From Sinorhizobium alkalisoli (GTDB lineage: Bacteria; Pseudomonadota; Alphaproteobacteria; Rhizobiales; Rhizobiaceae), in the NCBI RefSeq assembly GCF_008932245.1, contig NZ_CP034910.1, positions 186,001 to 250,000 of the forward strand: a stretch of DNA of 64,000 bases, read 5' to 3'. Numbering within the stretch: the stretch's first letter is position 1; each line of letters opens with the position of its first letter. The translations under genes and the position numbers were made by a program. The notes below the pieces were generated by a model, which was given only the letters and a program-made list of their open reading frames with translations, was not told the DNA's origin and did no database searches. This document shows, one piece after another, positions 1 to 8,343 of this stretch.

Positions 1-1485
1 TTTCTCGCCTCGATGAGCCATGAGCTGCGCACGCCGTTGAACGCCATCATCGGCTACAGCGAAATGCTGATCGAGGAAGCACAGGAGCAGGAAGAGGAGG
101 CGTTCGTGCCCGATCTCGAGAAGATCGCGTCCGCCGGCCGGAACCTCCTCTCGCTCATCAACGACATCCTCGACCTGTCGAAGATCGAGGCCGACCGGAT
201 GGAGGTCTTCCTCGAAACTTTCGACGTCGCCGAATTGCTGCGCGACGTGAGTGCCACGGTCGCACCGCTGATGGCGAAGAACGAAAACGCGTTCGTCCAG
301 GAGTTTGGCGCCGACTTAGGCGTGATGACCTCCGACCAGACCAAGCTGCGCCAGAACCTTTTCAACCTGCTCAGCAACGCGGCAAAATTCACCAAGGCCG
401 GCCGGGTGACGCTTTCGGTGCGGCGCGAAGCGAGGGCGGACGTGGACTGGCTCGTCTTCAAGGTGTCCGATACCGGGATCGGCATGACGCCGGGGCAGCA
501 GGAGCGGCTCTTCAACCCCTTCACGCAGGCCGATGCCTCGACCACCCGGAACTACGGCGGCACGGGACTGGGTTTGAGCATCACCCGCAGCTTCAGCCGC
601 ATGATCGGCGGCATCGTCGCCGTCGAAAGCGAAGTCGGGGAGGGATCGGTCTTCACCATGGAAGTGCCGGCGGAATGCGGGCAGCAGACCAGCGAAGAGC
701 AAACGGCGGAAGCGTCGCCAGCCGCGCCCGGTCGCACCGCCCTGATCATCGACGACGAACCGGCCGCCCGCAGCCTGATCGCCAAAGCGCTTGCGGAAGC
801 CGGGCTCGCCTCGATCGAGGCGGCAAGCGGCGCCGAAGGCATAGCCGCCGCGCGGACGCACCGGCCGGCGGCAATCATCCTCGATATCATCATGCCACAT
901 CAGGACGGCTGGGCGGTGCTGCGGGCGTTGAAGAGCGATCCCGAACTGTGCACGATCCCGGTGATCCTGGCGACGATCCTCGCCGATCGCGAGCTCGGCC
1001 TTTCGCTCGGCGCCGTCGAATATCTGACGAAGCCCATCGACACCGAGAAGCTGATCAGGACGATCGAGGCCTGCGGCGGCGGCAATCGCGATGTGCTCGT
1101 CATCGACGACGATCGGGCATCGCGCGATTTCCTCCGTCGTATTCTGGTGAAGAGAAACTGGACGGTTCACGAGGCCGCCGACGGCATTCGCGGTCTCGAA
1201 CTGATGAAGCGGCTGCTGCCGCGCCTCGTTCTGCTCGATCTTCTGATGCCGGAGATGGACGGCTTCGAGACCCTCAGCGAAATGCAGAGAATTCCGGAAC
1301 TGCAGAAGATTCCTGTCGTCGTCGTCACGTCGAAGGACCTGTCCGCAAAGGAATTGCGATGGCTGCGCGACCGGGCGGTCGCCGTCGTCAACAAGGGCGC
1401 GAACAGCAGGTCCCAGCTGGTCGAAGCCCTCGAACGGCAGATCCCATCGCAGGAACCGGCGGCCCCGGCGACCACGAACAGCTGA
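1..1485 (+). CDS. Hybrid sensor histidine kinase, 5' end outside window
   Basis: The reading frame is open from base 1, and the first ATG (base 13) lies inside the H-box (SHELRTPLN), so the true start and any sensor domain are upstream of the window. Visible domains in order: HisKA dimerisation domain with the phospho-accepting His; HATPase_c with an N-box (NLLSNAAKF), DTGIGM and GGTGLGL loops (to about residue 220); then two receiver domains, each with an acidic pair (IDDE, IDDD), a phospho-acceptor Asp (ILDIIMP, LLDLLMP) and, in the first, a TKP lysine motif. It should autophosphorylate on His and relay to its receivers or to the stand-alone receiver that follows 25 bases downstream. The three signalling genes run on one strand and are probably co-transcribed. 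The stimulus cannot be read because the N-terminus is missing. Confidence 0.93.
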   Translation, partial: FLASMSHELRTPLNAIIGYSEMLIEEAQEQEEEAFVPDLEKIASAGRNLLSLINDILDLSKIEADRMEVFLETFDVAELLRDVSATVAPLMAKNENAFVQEFGADLGVMTSDQTKLRQNLFNLLSNAAKFTKAGRVTLSVRREARADVDWLVFKVSDTGIGMTPGQQERLFNPFTQADASTTRNYGGTGLGLSITRSFSRMIGGIVAVESEVGEGSVFTMEVPAECGQQTSEEQTAEASPAAPGRTALIIDDEPAARSLIAKALAEAGLASIEAASGAEGIAAARTHRPAAIILDIIMPHQDGWAVLRALKSDPELCTIPVILATILADRELGLSLGAVEYLTKPIDTEKLIRTIEACGGGNRDVLVIDDDRASRDFLRRILVKRNWTVHEAADGIRGLELMKRLLPRLVLLDLLMPEMDGFETLSEMQRIPELQKIPVVVVTSKDLSAKELRWLRDRAVAVVNKGANSRSQLVEALERQIPSQEPAAPATTNS

Positions 1486-1510
1486 CGCGCATGACCGAAG
1501 GAGAACCGAA

Positions 1511-1882
1511 ATGACGAGAATCCTTCTGGTGGAAGACAATGAAATGAATCGCGACATGCTTTCGCGGCGACTGTCTCGCCGCGGCTTCGATGTGCTGATC
1601 GCGGAGAACGGCGAGGCGGGCGTCGAGCTCGCAACCTCGGAAAAGCCGGACCTGATCCTTATGGACATGAGCCTGCCGGTGATGGATGGCTGGGAGGCCA
1701 CACGACGGATCAAGGCCGATCCCGCGACCTGCGACATCCCGGTCATCGCGCTCACCGCGCATGCGATGGCAAGTGATCGGGAGATGGCGCTCGAGGCCGG
1801 CTGCGACGACTATGACAGCAAGCCGATCGATCTCTCGCAGCTTGTCAGGAAGATCGAGAAACTGCTGGAGACTTCGCATTGA
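1511..1882 (+). CDS. Single-domain response regulator (CheY/DivK type)
   Basis: A 123-residue protein made only of a receiver domain: acidic pair in LVEDNE, phospho-acceptor Asp in LMDMSLP, the conserved Thr in ALTAHA and the Lys in SKPID. It has no output domain, so it is expected to work as a phosphotransfer shuttle or by protein-protein contact, as DivK or CheY does. A Shine-Dalgarno-like GGAG (base 1500) precedes the ATG. It sits between the hybrid kinase and the cyclase, 11 bases before the latter, which suggests it carries the signal between them. That link is inferred from position only. Confidence 0.92.
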   Translation: MTRILLVEDNEMNRDMLSRRLSRRGFDVLIAENGEAGVELATSEKPDLILMDMSLPVMDGWEATRRIKADPATCDIPVIALTAHAMASDREMALEAGCDDYDSKPIDLSQLVRKIEKLLETSH

Positions 1883-1893
1883 GCACCGCTTAG

Positions 1894-3456
1894 ATGAGTA
1901 TCGGAAACGAATTTCAGCGCCAGGCCATCGCCGCCCATGTCGAGCAGCGGCTGGCTGGCCCTGCGCGGGCGATTTTGGGTTTTCAGGAGTTGCTGCTCGA
2001 GCAGGCGCGGGATTGCGGCCTGACGCGCCTTTTGAGCGATCTCGAGCGAATCGGCGCCGCTGCCAGGCAACTGAACGGCCTCGTCGATCGGTTGACGGAC
2101 GGCAAGGCCGATCGCGCCGGGGCGGGCGACCCGGACGCGGAGGCAAGGCTGCGCCACGATCTGCGCACGCCACTCAACGCCATCATCGGCTATTCGGAAA
2201 TGATCTTGGAAGATTCGGGCGACTTGCAGCCGCACACGCTGAAGGAAGACCTCGCCGAAATGCTTTCGGCAGCGGCGGACCTGTTGAAACAGGTCGATGC
2301 GCTTGCCGGCTTTTCGCGCGGCGAGGCGATCGAAGTGATCGAGCCGGAGGTTCGAACCGAAATAGACGCGGCCGAACTCGAACGGCTCCTGTTCAGCCAC
2401 GAGTATGAGGCATGGTCCGCTCCGACCGGCACGATACTCGTCGTCGACGACGTCGCCGGCAATCGCGATCTTCTCTCGCGGCGCCTGCGGCGCGAAGGCC
2501 ATCGCGTCTTCACCGCCGAGTCTGGTCTCGCTGCGCTCGCAAGGCTCTCGGAAGACGAGTTCGACCTCATCCTGCTCGACATATTGATGCCCGACATGAA
2601 CGGCATCGAGATGCTCTCGCGGCTGAAGAGCGAGAACCGGTGGCGGCACGTCCCCGTGATCATGATCTCGGGCTTGAGCGAAGTGGCGGCGGTGGCTCGG
2701 TGCATCGAGGCGGGCGCAGACGATTATCTGACGAAACCCTTCAACCCGATCCTCTTGCGCGCGCGCATCAACGCCACGCTTGAAAAGAAGCGCTGGCTCG
2801 ACCGCGAGCACCGCTATCTCGAGCAGATCGAAACGGAGAAGAGCCGTGCCGACGCGCTCATCCGCGCGATCCTGCCCGATCAGATCGTTTCGCGACTGCA
2901 TGGCGGGGAGGAGATCATCGCCGACCGCTTCGACGAGGTTTCCATTCTCTTTGCGGATATCGTCGGCTTCACGCCCATCGCGGCGCGGCTGGCGCCATCG
3001 GACCTGGTCCGGCGCCTGGATGGCATATTCAGCCAGTTCGATCTCCTGACGCAGGAACATCGCGTCGAGAAGATCAAGACGATCGGCGACGCCTATATGG
3101 CCGCCTGCGGCATCCCCGAACCCTCAGTGGACCACGCCGACAGGATCGTGGCACTCGGCAAGTCGATGCTGGAATCGCTCGAGACCATGGCGCCCGACGG
3201 CGACCGCTTCCGCATCCGCATCGGGATTCATTCGGGGCCCGTGGTCGCCGGCCTGATCGGCCGGCTTCGTTTCGTCTATGACGTGTGGGGGGAGACTGTC
3301 AACGTCGCGAGCCGCCTGGAGTCCCAGGGTGTTGCCGACCATATCCAGATCTCCGAGGCGACCCGTCGGGCGCTTCGCGGGTCCTGGCGGCTGCAACCCC
3401 GTAGCGCGCTCAACCTGAAAGGCGTTGGCGCGATCGAGACCTATCTCGTTCGATAG
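1894..3456 (+). CDS. Receiver-linked class III adenylate/guanylate cyclase
   Basis: A 520-residue cytoplasmic protein. Residues about 85-130 look like a HisKA dimerisation helix ([17 protein letters not shown]), but no ATPase domain follows. A receiver domain comes next (LVVDDV, LLDILMPDMNG, TKPFN; about 175-295), then a class III cyclase catalytic domain (about 330-520) with FADIVGFT, KTIGDAYMA and GIHSGPVVAG followed by the WGETVNVASRLE segment. The metal-binding aspartates (FADI, GDAY) are present, so it is probably active and makes cAMP or cGMP. The upstream kinase and receiver suggest two-component control of cyclic-nucleotide output. The kinase-less HisKA segment may act as a phosphotransfer or dimerisation module. 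The nucleotide made cannot be decided by eye. Confidence 0.88.
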   Translation: MSIGNEFQRQAIAAHVEQRLAGPARAILGFQELLLEQARDCGLTRLLSDLERIGAAARQLNGLVDRLTDGKADRAGAGDPDAEARLRHDLRTPLNAIIGYSEMILEDSGDLQPHTLKEDLAEMLSAAADLLKQVDALAGFSRGEAIEVIEPEVRTEIDAAELERLLFSHEYEAWSAPTGTILVVDDVAGNRDLLSRRLRREGHRVFTAESGLAALARLSEDEFDLILLDILMPDMNGIEMLSRLKSENRWRHVPVIMISGLSEVAAVARCIEAGADDYLTKPFNPILLRARINATLEKKRWLDREHRYLEQIETEKSRADALIRAILPDQIVSRLHGGEEIIADRFDEVSILFADIVGFTPIAARLAPSDLVRRLDGIFSQFDLLTQEHRVEKIKTIGDAYMAACGIPEPSVDHADRIVALGKSMLESLETMAPDGDRFRIRIGIHSGPVVAGLIGRLRFVYDVWGETVNVASRLESQGVADHIQISEATRRALRGSWRLQPRSALNLKGVGAIETYLVR

Positions 3457-3729
3457 TTCCCCTTCAGTGTGAAGTAGCGAGTTCGAAGCATCATCCCTCG
3501 ACGCCTCCTCACACGGTCTTCGGCACCTCGACGAACAGAGGCGATCGCTCCTGCTTCATCTTCTTGTGTCTGATCTCTACTATTTGCCGCTACCGGTTCC
3601 GCGCAATATAGATCGATTGGTCAAAATTTTCTAAAAAAGTAATACTTGAAAATCGACTCGACCTGCGCGTCTTTCTCTGGTTCTATTCTGCCGTACTGTT
3701 TTCAGATGCTTTCAAGGGGCGGATGGCAG

Positions 3730-3888
3730 ATGGCTTACGACTGGGACGGAAAGCGCACGCGTCGTCTTCAGATGCTGAGATTCGCGGGAGCGCTGGCCAT
3801 ACCGGCCCTCCTGTTCGGTTCCGCCATTGCGGCCGCGGAGTGGATCGAAATGGATGGCACAGCCGTGAGTACGGTTCATTTCCGATAA
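3730..3888 (+). CDS. Small membrane-associated or exported hypothetical protein (52 aa)
   Basis: Starting at the ATG at 3730, the peptide has a short charged N-terminus (MAYDWDGKRTRR), one hydrophobic stretch (about residues 18-36) ending in an alanine-rich signal-peptidase-like site, and a short tail. A purine-rich AAGGGGCGGA lies just upstream. The frame stays open to 3646, but the upstream part looks non-coding. It stands alone after a 270-base spacer in which I recognise nothing. No family recognised. Confidence 0.4.
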   Translation: MAYDWDGKRTRRLQMLRFAGALAIPALLFGSAIAAAEWIEMDGTAVSTVHFR

Positions 3889-3975
3889 TCTCCGGCGAAA
3901 CAGTATTTCACCAAATGGAGCCGAAATCGGCGCATGCTGATCTCCGCCGCATCAGTGTCGGAGAGAGAGGGTAAG

Positions 3976-4182
3976 ATGATTTCCGCTCAGTCCTCCAGTT
4001 TCGATCCGATCGGGCCCGACGAACTGGCGATGATCGGCAAAGCCTTCCAGGACGAGCTGCAAACGCGCGCTTTGTCCCGCAAGTCAGGCGAAGCGGAAGC
4101 GCTCGCCGCAAAGCTGATCAACGCCTATCAGGCAGGAATTCGCGACGATCTCGGCCTGAGGATCGTCGCAGGGCTGTCCTGA
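3976..4182 (+). CDS. Small hypothetical protein (68 aa)
   Basis: An ATG at 3976 is preceded by a strong purine tract (GAGAGAGAGGG). The 68 residues are soluble, moderately charged and predicted mostly helical (PDELAMIGKAFQDELQTR and an AEALAAKLINAY segment), with no signal peptide or membrane segment. The codon usage resembles neighbouring genes. I do not recognise the family. The following 280 bases up to the decayed genes on the other strand hold nothing I can name. Confidence 0.45.
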   Translation: MISAQSSSFDPIGPDELAMIGKAFQDELQTRALSRKSGEAEALAAKLINAYQAGIRDDLGLRIVAGLS

Positions 4183-4466
4183 GCCGCGCGGCGGCGTCCA
4201 CCTGCCGCGAAGGCATCGATCTCGGTCGGTCAGCGGCGAGCCTGCCGCCGAGGTCATCGCGCCAGGCATTCCGCTGTTCGCAAATTGTCCAGGAAGAAAC
4301 ACAGCGAGTTCAAGTCGTCACCCTCTCGGTTCATGCCATCTGCACCACAGCATCGACATGCTGCGGCCGAGCGGGACCCGAATCCTCTGCAATCCGGCCA
4401 GCCCGGGTTCTCCGAGCCGCCTTTAACGAAAGCCTCGTGGTGGCGCTGGCAGCGTGGATTCCGGCG

Positions 4467-4620
4467 TTACTCGGAAGGCTCTTTTGTCAGCGCTTTCACC
4501 AGATCGACGAACTTCAGGTGGGTTTTCGCGTCTGAATCTTCACAAAGGCGCGATTGACGGCGACGCCCACGGTGGAATTCAGGAACTGCGCGATTTCCTC
4601 GCTGGCGAGGACCCGTTGAG
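4467..4620 (-). pseudogene. Remnant of an XRE-family regulator (C-terminal part, frameshifted)
   Basis: Read on the minus strand, one frame gives SEEIAQFLNSTVGVAVNRAF and the next gives LKFVDLVKALTKEPSE. Together these align with the C-terminus of the intact XRE regulator at 33410-33820 (SEEIAQFL..., ALNRSFTKIK, RLVEALANSG). A single frame change near 4525-4535 is needed to join them. The helix-turn-helix half is not recognisable upstream, so this is a fossil and not a working gene. The similarity was seen within this window; no database search was done. Confidence 0.6.
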
Positions 4621-4723
4621 GGTGAGGAGGCAATCGAGAATACGACCAACGTTGGCCGGCTCTGGTCGAAACACCGACCCGGCAATCAATCCGCAACCAA
4701 GACGAGGGCTCAGGTGGCGCCCG

Positions 4724-5226
4724 CTACCTGCCCAGCTCGTTCAGCCGCTGCTGGCAGATCGTCTCGACGAGGCGGAGAAGATGCTCGGTCCGCTCGAGAA
4801 GCCACCCGAGCGCTTCCTCGCTAATTTCGAAGTGCTTGGAGTAGCGTGCCTTCACATAGGCTTCGTTGAGAATGTTGTACCAGGCGGCAAAGCGATGCTG
4901 GTCGCGCGGCCAGGCCGCGATGAGCCGGCGATCCTGGTCTTCGGCAAGCCCGCGGAGGAATTTGAGGTTGTGCGACGGTGGACTGTAGTTGGTGAGCGTC
5001 GGAAACTCCTCAAGGAAGGTCCAAGCCAGATTTCCGGCTCATCAAGCTCCGAATCCACCGGAATGAAGCCTTGCAGGAAGAAGGTCCGCAATGGCCTGTC
5101 GTAGCCAGTGACGGCTTCCGGGCCAAAGCAGCCATTACGGTAGACACAGGCGAGACGTCCTTCGTAGAGAAAAAGCCACATTTGTTTCTTCGACGTTCCG
5201 AAGAAGCTCGTTCTCATTTCCATCAT
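4724..5226 (-). pseudogene. Decayed gene(s): HEPN-type tail joined to an unrecognised fragment
   Basis: From about 5030 down to a TAG at 4724, one minus-strand frame reads TNYSPPSHNLKFLRGLAED, then AYVKARYSKHFEISEE and ending QQRLNELGR. This pattern matches the C-terminal HEPN part of rhizobial MNT-HEPN (nucleotidyltransferase plus HEPN) toxin-type proteins, as I recall that family. A second minus-strand frame from an ATG at 5226 encodes about 70 plausible residues (KKQMWLFLYEGRLACVYRNG) that I do not recognise and that shifts frame near 5013. The nucleotidyltransferase part and a continuous frame are missing. It lies between the XRE remnant and the Rieske gene. Confidence 0.45.
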
Positions 5227-5363
5227 TGCGCCTCGGACGTATAATCGGTGAGCAGCAAAGTTTCTGGCTAAGGCATCCACCGTTCTCATCATCCGACTCT
5301 GGTTCGGGGAGGGTCTTTGTAGCGGAAACAAGCTTAGCTAACCTACGTAGGAAGGCACTTCCC

Positions 5364-5927
5364 GTGGCGATCGACGAACCGGCCGAACCCACCAAGCGTG
5401 ATTTTCTTTATCTGGTGACGGCAATGGCAGGAGTGGTCGGACTTGGGGCGGCCTCTTGGCCATTTATCGATGTAATGCGTCCCGACGCCTCGACCCTTGC
5501 CCTGGCCTCTATCGAGGTGGACGTGTCCTCGCTCACGGAAGGCATGTCGTTGACCGTCAAGTGGCGCGGCCGCCCCGTTTTCATCCGCAATCGGACCGGC
5601 AAGGAGGTTGAAGCCGCGACCGCGACCGCCCTTGAGGAACTCAAGGACCCCGTGGCGCGAAATGCGAACCTTGACTACGACCAGCCGGCAACAGACGTGG
5701 CGCGCTCAGCCGGTCAGGGCAGGGAGAACTGGATCGTGATGATCGGGGTCTGTACGCATCTGGGCTGCGTCCCTTTAGGACAGGCCGGCGATTTCGGAGG
5801 CTGGTTCTGTCCCTGCCACGGATCCCATTATGACACCGCGGGGCGCGTGCGAAAGGGACCCGCACCGGAGAACCTTGCGATTCCCCCCTTCCAATTCGTG
5901 TCCGAAACAGTAGTGCGGATTGGATGA
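5364..5927 (+). CDS. petA: Rieske [2Fe-2S] iron-sulfur protein, bc1-complex type
   Basis: The C-terminal domain carries both Rieske cluster motifs, CTHLGC and CPCHGSHYD, which supply two Cys and two His ligands. The N-terminus after RDFLYLV is a single hydrophobic anchor (about residues 15-35), the arrangement of the ubiquinol-cytochrome c reductase Rieske subunit. I chose the GTG at 5364 because AGGAAGG (5349-5354) lies 9 bases upstream; the frame is open further 5' but is unlike the family there. The length (187 aa) is normal. No cytochrome b or c1 gene follows, which is unusual because fbcFBC is normally one operon. Here it opens a copper/redox island, so it is probably a second copy serving stress respiration or a repair role. 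Confidence 0.85.
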   Translation: MAIDEPAEPTKRDFLYLVTAMAGVVGLGAASWPFIDVMRPDASTLALASIEVDVSSLTEGMSLTVKWRGRPVFIRNRTGKEVEAATATALEELKDPVARNANLDYDQPATDVARSAGQGRENWIVMIGVCTHLGCVPLGQAGDFGGWFCPCHGSHYDTAGRVRKGPAPENLAIPPFQFVSETVVRIG

Positions 5928-6032
5928 CCCTCTGGCTGTTCAATATAATCCAGTCGAGGTCGGATGCGGCTGTCGGTCGCAACTTTCCGTGACCGTCTTC
6001 CAATGAGGGTCGCGCCATGCAAGCATAGGCGC

Positions 6033-6407
6033 ATGTTCGCTGTCGTCGCGCTCCGGCGCTTGCTCTGTGTGTTGGCGTTGCTCGGGGTCGTGCTCGGTCC
6101 CGTGAGCGTGAGCACGGCGGCGAATGCGATGGCGCTTTCGTCCGACATGCAGATGGAAGCCATGCCGGGCATGGAAAGCTCCGACGACATGTCCGGCTGC
6201 CCGGAACAGCAGCCCGCTCAGAATAATGAGTGCGGAAAGGCGTGTCCGCTCGCACTCGTATGCTCCTCCATCATCCTGGTGCATGAGGACAAGGCCAGCG
6301 GCTGGCGTGTCGATCTCTCGTCGCGCGAACTGTCGCACGCGATACGCCACGATAGCCACCTGCCGTCGGCCCTTGTCGAACCTCCCGCACGACCTCCCAA
6401 AGCCTGA
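6033..6407 (+). CDS. Secreted Met/Cys-rich small protein of the copper island
   Basis: About 124 residues: an N-terminal signal peptide (basic MFAVVALRRLL then a hydrophobic run ending at AANA), a Met-rich segment (MQMEAMPGMESSDDM), a Cys cluster (SGCPEQQ, ECGKACPLALVC) and a Pro-rich end. Met and Cys thioethers/thiols in the periplasm suit Cu(I) binding. Another in-frame ATG lies at 6003; I prefer 6033 because it starts directly on the signal peptide. The layout resembles the gene at 13162. It precedes the FixH-like and CusBA genes on the same strand. The function is inferred from composition and context; no named family is recognised with certainty. Confidence 0.6.
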   Translation: MFAVVALRRLLCVLALLGVVLGPVSVSTAANAMALSSDMQMEAMPGMESSDDMSGCPEQQPAQNNECGKACPLALVCSSIILVHEDKASGWRVDLSSRELSHAIRHDSHLPSALVEPPARPPKA

Positions 6408-6517
6408 TCTCACCCTTTGATCCACTCGATTCGCTCCGTCGCAGACCGGCGGAGGCATCCGTCTATCGCAAATTTTCAAGAACGCGGCCGACGTGCCCGT
6501 TCAGGGTGAGTATTCGT

Positions 6518-6916
6518 ATGAACAATTTTTCTCCCAAGGGGATCCTCGCATCGCTGGCGATCGTGCTGGCCTCGACAACCGCATCCTACGCCGAGGCAAC
6601 GGACTACGAGTTCCAGCTCGTCCAGCCCGAAGTGGCGCAGGGGCCGGAGGCGACCGTCGCGGTCCGGCTGATTGACAAGAGAACGGAGAAACCCGTCTCC
6701 AACGCCGTGATCTTCACCACCCGGATGGATATGGCACCGGAAGGCATGGAAGCGATGACCACCCCGGTCGAGGCGCTCCCCTCTATGGAACCCGGTATCT
6801 ACCGCTTCAAGACGAACCTCAGTATGGAGGGCGGCTGGCGCTTCAAGCTCGCCGCCAAGGTGCAGGGCGAGACCGACACCGTCCAGGGCGAAGTCATCCT
6901 GCAGGCGACGCCGTGA
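6518..6916 (+). CDS. FixH/YtkA-like periplasmic protein
   Basis: A 132-residue protein with a signal peptide (about residues 1-25, ending at SYAEA) followed by a beta-rich YtkA/FixH-like domain. Such domains are found next to heavy-metal RND pumps. I chose the ATG at 6518 because AGGGTGAG lies 8 bases upstream; a GTG at 6506 is in frame. Its TGA overlaps the GTG start of the CusB-type gene, implying translational coupling. A periplasmic accessory role in metal efflux is likely but inferred from context. Confidence 0.7.
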   Translation: MNNFSPKGILASLAIVLASTTASYAEATDYEFQLVQPEVAQGPEATVAVRLIDKRTEKPVSNAVIFTTRMDMAPEGMEAMTTPVEALPSMEPGIYRFKTNLSMEGGWRFKLAAKVQGETDTVQGEVILQATP

Positions 6917-8343
6917 AGCCGTTCAAATTCCTGCTCCTCGTCAGCTCCCTCGCCGTTGCCGGCGGGGGAGGCTACGTGGCCGGCACGCGCGGCCTCGCCA
7001 CTGACTCCAACGAACTTATCTCCGGGCAGGCGCTCGGGGACACCATGCCGCCCGCGGCCATGCCGACGGGCAAGGTCATCTATTACCGCCACCCGGACGG
7101 TGTGCCGGAATATTCGGCGACTCCGAGAGAGACCGCCGACGGCCGTGCCTTCGTGGCCGTGAGGGAGAGCGAGGACGTATCGTTCGAGACTGTGAAGATG
7201 GCAGCAGCCAAGAAAGCGGAAGCCGCTCCGTCGACGGGCGAGCGGAAGGTGCTCTACTACCGCAATCCCATGGGCCTGCCCGACACCTCCAAGGTCCCAA
7301 AAAAGGACTCGATGGGCATGGATTACATCCCGGTCTACGAGGGCGACGAAGCGGACAGCTCCGTCGTCAAGGTTTCGCTGGGCAAGCTCCAGCGCATCGG
7401 GGTGAAGACGGCGACGGCCGAGCGAGCCGTCGTCAGCCGCGAGGTTCGTGTGCCGGGGACGGTCACGTTCGACGAGCGGCTGGTGCGGATCGTCTCAATG
7501 CGGGCGGACTCCTTCATCGAGGGCGTCGCCAACGTGACGACAGGCGCCCGGGTGCGGAAGGGGGACGGCCTCTTCCAGTTCTACTCGAAGGAGGTCGTCA
7601 AGGCCGGGGCCGAATACACCACGGAACTGCGCAGCGGCGGCAAGCCGGACCTCGACGTCGGCGGCGCGCTGCAACTGCGCAATCTCGGCGTGCCGGAAGA
7701 GACGATCAGAGCCATTGCCAAGGAACGGACGGTGCCCAGGAGCATCGCTTATCTCGCGCCGAGCGACGGGGTCATCCTCGAGCGCAACGCGACCACCGGG
7801 ATGATGGCGGAGGCCGGCGACGTCCTGTTCCGCATCGCCGACACGTCGCGGGTATGGGTGATCGCGGACGTCCCCGAATACGATGCCATGGTCATCCGGA
7901 AAGGCGCGACGGCGACGGTCAGGGTAAGGAACCTGCCCGGCAAGGCGTTCGAGGGCACCGTCGATCTGATCTATCCTGAGCTTCGGACGCAGACGCGGAC
8001 GGCCAGGGTGCGGGTCGAGCTTTCCAACGGCGAGGGCCTGCTGCTTGCCAACATGTACGCCGAGGTCGAGATCGCTTCTGGCGAACGAAACCCCGTCGTC
8101 GCCGTGCCGAACAGCGCCGTCATCGACACGGGTGACCGCCAGGTGGTGTTCGTCGACAAAGGCGAAGGCCGCTTCGAACCGCGCGACGTCGCGCTCGGAG
8201 CGCGAGGCGATGACCGGACGGAGATCAGGAAGGGGATCGAAGCCGGCGAGAAGATCGTCGTCTCCGCGAACTTCCTCCTCGACGCCGAAAGCAACCTTAA
8301 TGCGGCGTTGAATGCGCTGACCGCGAGCGAGGGGCAGCCATGA
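6913..8343 (+). CDS. cusB: CusB/CzcB-type efflux RND periplasmic adaptor
   Basis: This membrane-fusion protein of a heavy-metal RND pump has an N-terminal anchor/signal (about residues 1-25) and two copies of a heavy-metal-binding module (KVIYYRHPDG and KVLYYRNPMGLPDTSKVPKK with SMGMDYIPVYEG). The adaptor core (about 150-470) has lipoyl/barrel-sandwich and beta-barrel segments. It starts with GTG overlapping the upstream stop and ends overlapping the ATG of the pump by 4 bases, so the three genes form a tight operon. The Met-containing modules are typical of Cu(I)/Ag(I) adaptors, which bind and pass metal to the inner-membrane pump. I see no CusC-type outer-membrane channel nearby. Confidence 0.9.
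   Translation: MKPFKFLLLVSSLAVAGGGGYVAGTRGLATDSNELISGQALGDTMPPAAMPTGKVIYYRHPDGVPEYSATPRETADGRAFVAVRESEDVSFETVKMAAAKKAEAAPSTGERKVLYYRNPMGLPDTSKVPKKDSMGMDYIPVYEGDEADSSVVKVSLGKLQRIGVKTATAERAVVSREVRVPGTVTFDERLVRIVSMRADSFIEGVANVTTGARVRKGDGLFQFYSKEVVKAGAEYTTELRSGGKPDLDVGGALQLRNLGVPEETIRAIAKERTVPRSIAYLAPSDGVILERNATTGMMAEAGDVLFRIADTSRVWVIADVPEYDAMVIRKGATATVRVRNLPGKAFEGTVDLIYPELRTQTRTARVRVELSNGEGLLLANMYAEVEIASGERNPVVAVPNSAVIDTGDRQVVFVDKGEGRFEPRDVALGARGDDRTEIRKGIEAGEKIVVSANFLLDAESNLNAALNALTASEGQP

Noticed and set aside
316..1755. Long minus-strand open frame opposite the kinase
   Set aside because: Antisense frame of a GC-rich gene; Arg/Ser-rich composition and no family pattern, while the plus strand encodes clear kinase and receiver domains.
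1810..3060. 416-codon minus-strand frame opposite the cyclase
   Set aside because: Mirror frame of the cyclase gene with no recognisable domain or RBS.
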